DNA of 5,067 nucleotides from UBA3478 sp046048095 (lineage in GTDB: Bacteria; Bacteroidota; Bacteroidia; Flavobacteriales; Flavobacteriaceae), in assembly GCA_046048095.1 (NCBI GenBank), contig JBJOGS010000088.1, forward strand, positions 1 to 5,067, given 5' to 3'. The translations under genes were made by a program, and so were the position numbers. The stretch's first letter is position 1, and every line of letters starts with the position of its first letter. The notes beneath the pieces are model-generated. The model was given only the letters and a program-made list of their open reading frames with translations. It did not search any database and had not been told where the DNA came from. Below are positions 4,709 through 5,067 of the stretch, in pieces.

Positions 4709-5067
4709 TTATAGCGTCAAATATAAAAGAATAAAAGGCTTTTTGTTTAAAGTTTCTATAAATAAGTTAGTCAATTCTTTGCGAGTTGCAAAGCCCTTCT
4801 GGGCGTCGCGCACATCAATCACCCACTTGATCTCTTCAGACGAAAGGTAAGGTAGCGCTGCTAGCTCTTGTGCTGAAGCCTTATTAATAGCGATCTTTTT
4901 TAACGCAATAGTGTCTAAACTAAAACGCATTTTCAACTTAAAATAAACCGAATCAGGTAAGTGATACACCTCTTGCAATTGTTCCATGGCCACAAAATGT
5001 CCTAGCGCACTTCGATACTTAACAATTCGCCGGGCCAATACTGAGCCAATCCCGTAAATGCGTTTTA
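4709..5067 (-). CDS. Helix-hairpin-helix protein, 3' part (5' end beyond window)
   Basis: The frame is open from the window edge to the TAA at 4709, so only the last 118 residues are seen, and no true start lies in the window. The fragment has two helix-hairpin-helix units of the ComEA type: GIGSVLARRIVKYRSALGHF (about residues 5-24 of the fragment) and INKASAQELAALPYLSSEEI onwards (about 60-92). Such motifs bind DNA backbone without sequence specificity. Bacteroidetes carry longer proteins with several such repeats whose function is not well defined. A role in DNA uptake is possible but not shown here. The stop lies 37 nt before the chosen acyl-CoA dehydrogenase start. Confidence 0.85.
   Translation of the reverse strand, partial: KRIYGIGSVLARRIVKYRSALGHFVAMEQLQEVYHLPDSVYFKLKMRFSLDTIALKKIAINKASAQELAALPYLSSEEIKWVIDVRDAQKGFATRKELTNLFIETLNKKPFILLYLTL
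4718..4725 (-). promoter_or_regulatory. Candidate -7 element for the acyl-CoA dehydrogenase gene
   Basis: TATATTTG on the minus strand is an exact TAnnTTTG match and identical to the rpsU -7 element. It lies inside the last codons of the helix-hairpin-helix gene, 22 nt before ATG 4695 and 46 nt before ATG 4671. No TTG is seen at the expected -33 distance; that region is A-rich. The site may make the dehydrogenase gene partly independent of the gene upstream. Confidence 0.45.

Noticed and set aside
5036..5038. TTG at 5038 as the start of the helix-hairpin-helix gene
   Set aside because: The frame continues upstream with the first half of a GIG-type hairpin motif, so the gene is cut by the window edge rather than starting here.

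Overview
The window looks like chromosomal DNA of a Bacteroidetes bacterium, most likely of the Flavobacteriales. The indications are: EF-Tu, bS21 and tRNA sequences of that type; promoters matching the Bacteroidetes pattern (TTG, about 19 bases, TAnnTTTG); no Shine-Dalgarno sites except one in front of rpsU; and tRNA genes without an encoded CCA. The placement is inferred from signature features, not from a database search. All genes lie on the minus strand, so the reading order runs from high to low coordinates.

In transcription order: (1) 5067-4709, the 3' part of a helix-hairpin-helix protein gene cut by the window edge. (2) 4671-3535, a complete acyl-CoA dehydrogenase gene with a TATATTTG -7 element inside the end of the preceding gene. 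(3) 3471-3277, rpsU (ribosomal protein bS21), with its own consensus promoter, a near-perfect Shine-Dalgarno sequence and a hairpin terminator. (4) 3200-2295, a XerC/D-type tyrosine recombinase with all catalytic residues. (5) 2260-1964, a short-form ribosome hibernation factor (hpf). (6) A promoter/terminator junction at 1938-1879. (7) A stable-RNA and elongation-factor operon: tRNA-Thr(UGU), tRNA-Tyr(GUA), tRNA-Gly(UCC), tRNA-Thr(GGU), tuf (EF-Tu) and tRNA-Trp(CCA). In Bacteroidetes this block commonly leads into secE-nusG-rplK, which would lie beyond position 1.

Most of the window is a translation-machinery neighbourhood: a small-subunit protein, a hibernation factor, five tRNAs and EF-Tu. 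The XerC/D recombinase sits between them, and fatty-acid and DNA-binding genes lie upstream. This gene content is ordinary for the phylum. I see no mobile element, CRISPR array or unknown multigene system. The most informative signals are regulatory: the lone strong Shine-Dalgarno of rpsU, the overlap of the tRNA-tuf promoter with the hpf terminator, possible near-leaderless starts for xerC and hpf, and small regularities in the tRNA trailers. No gap between genes exceeds 300 bases.
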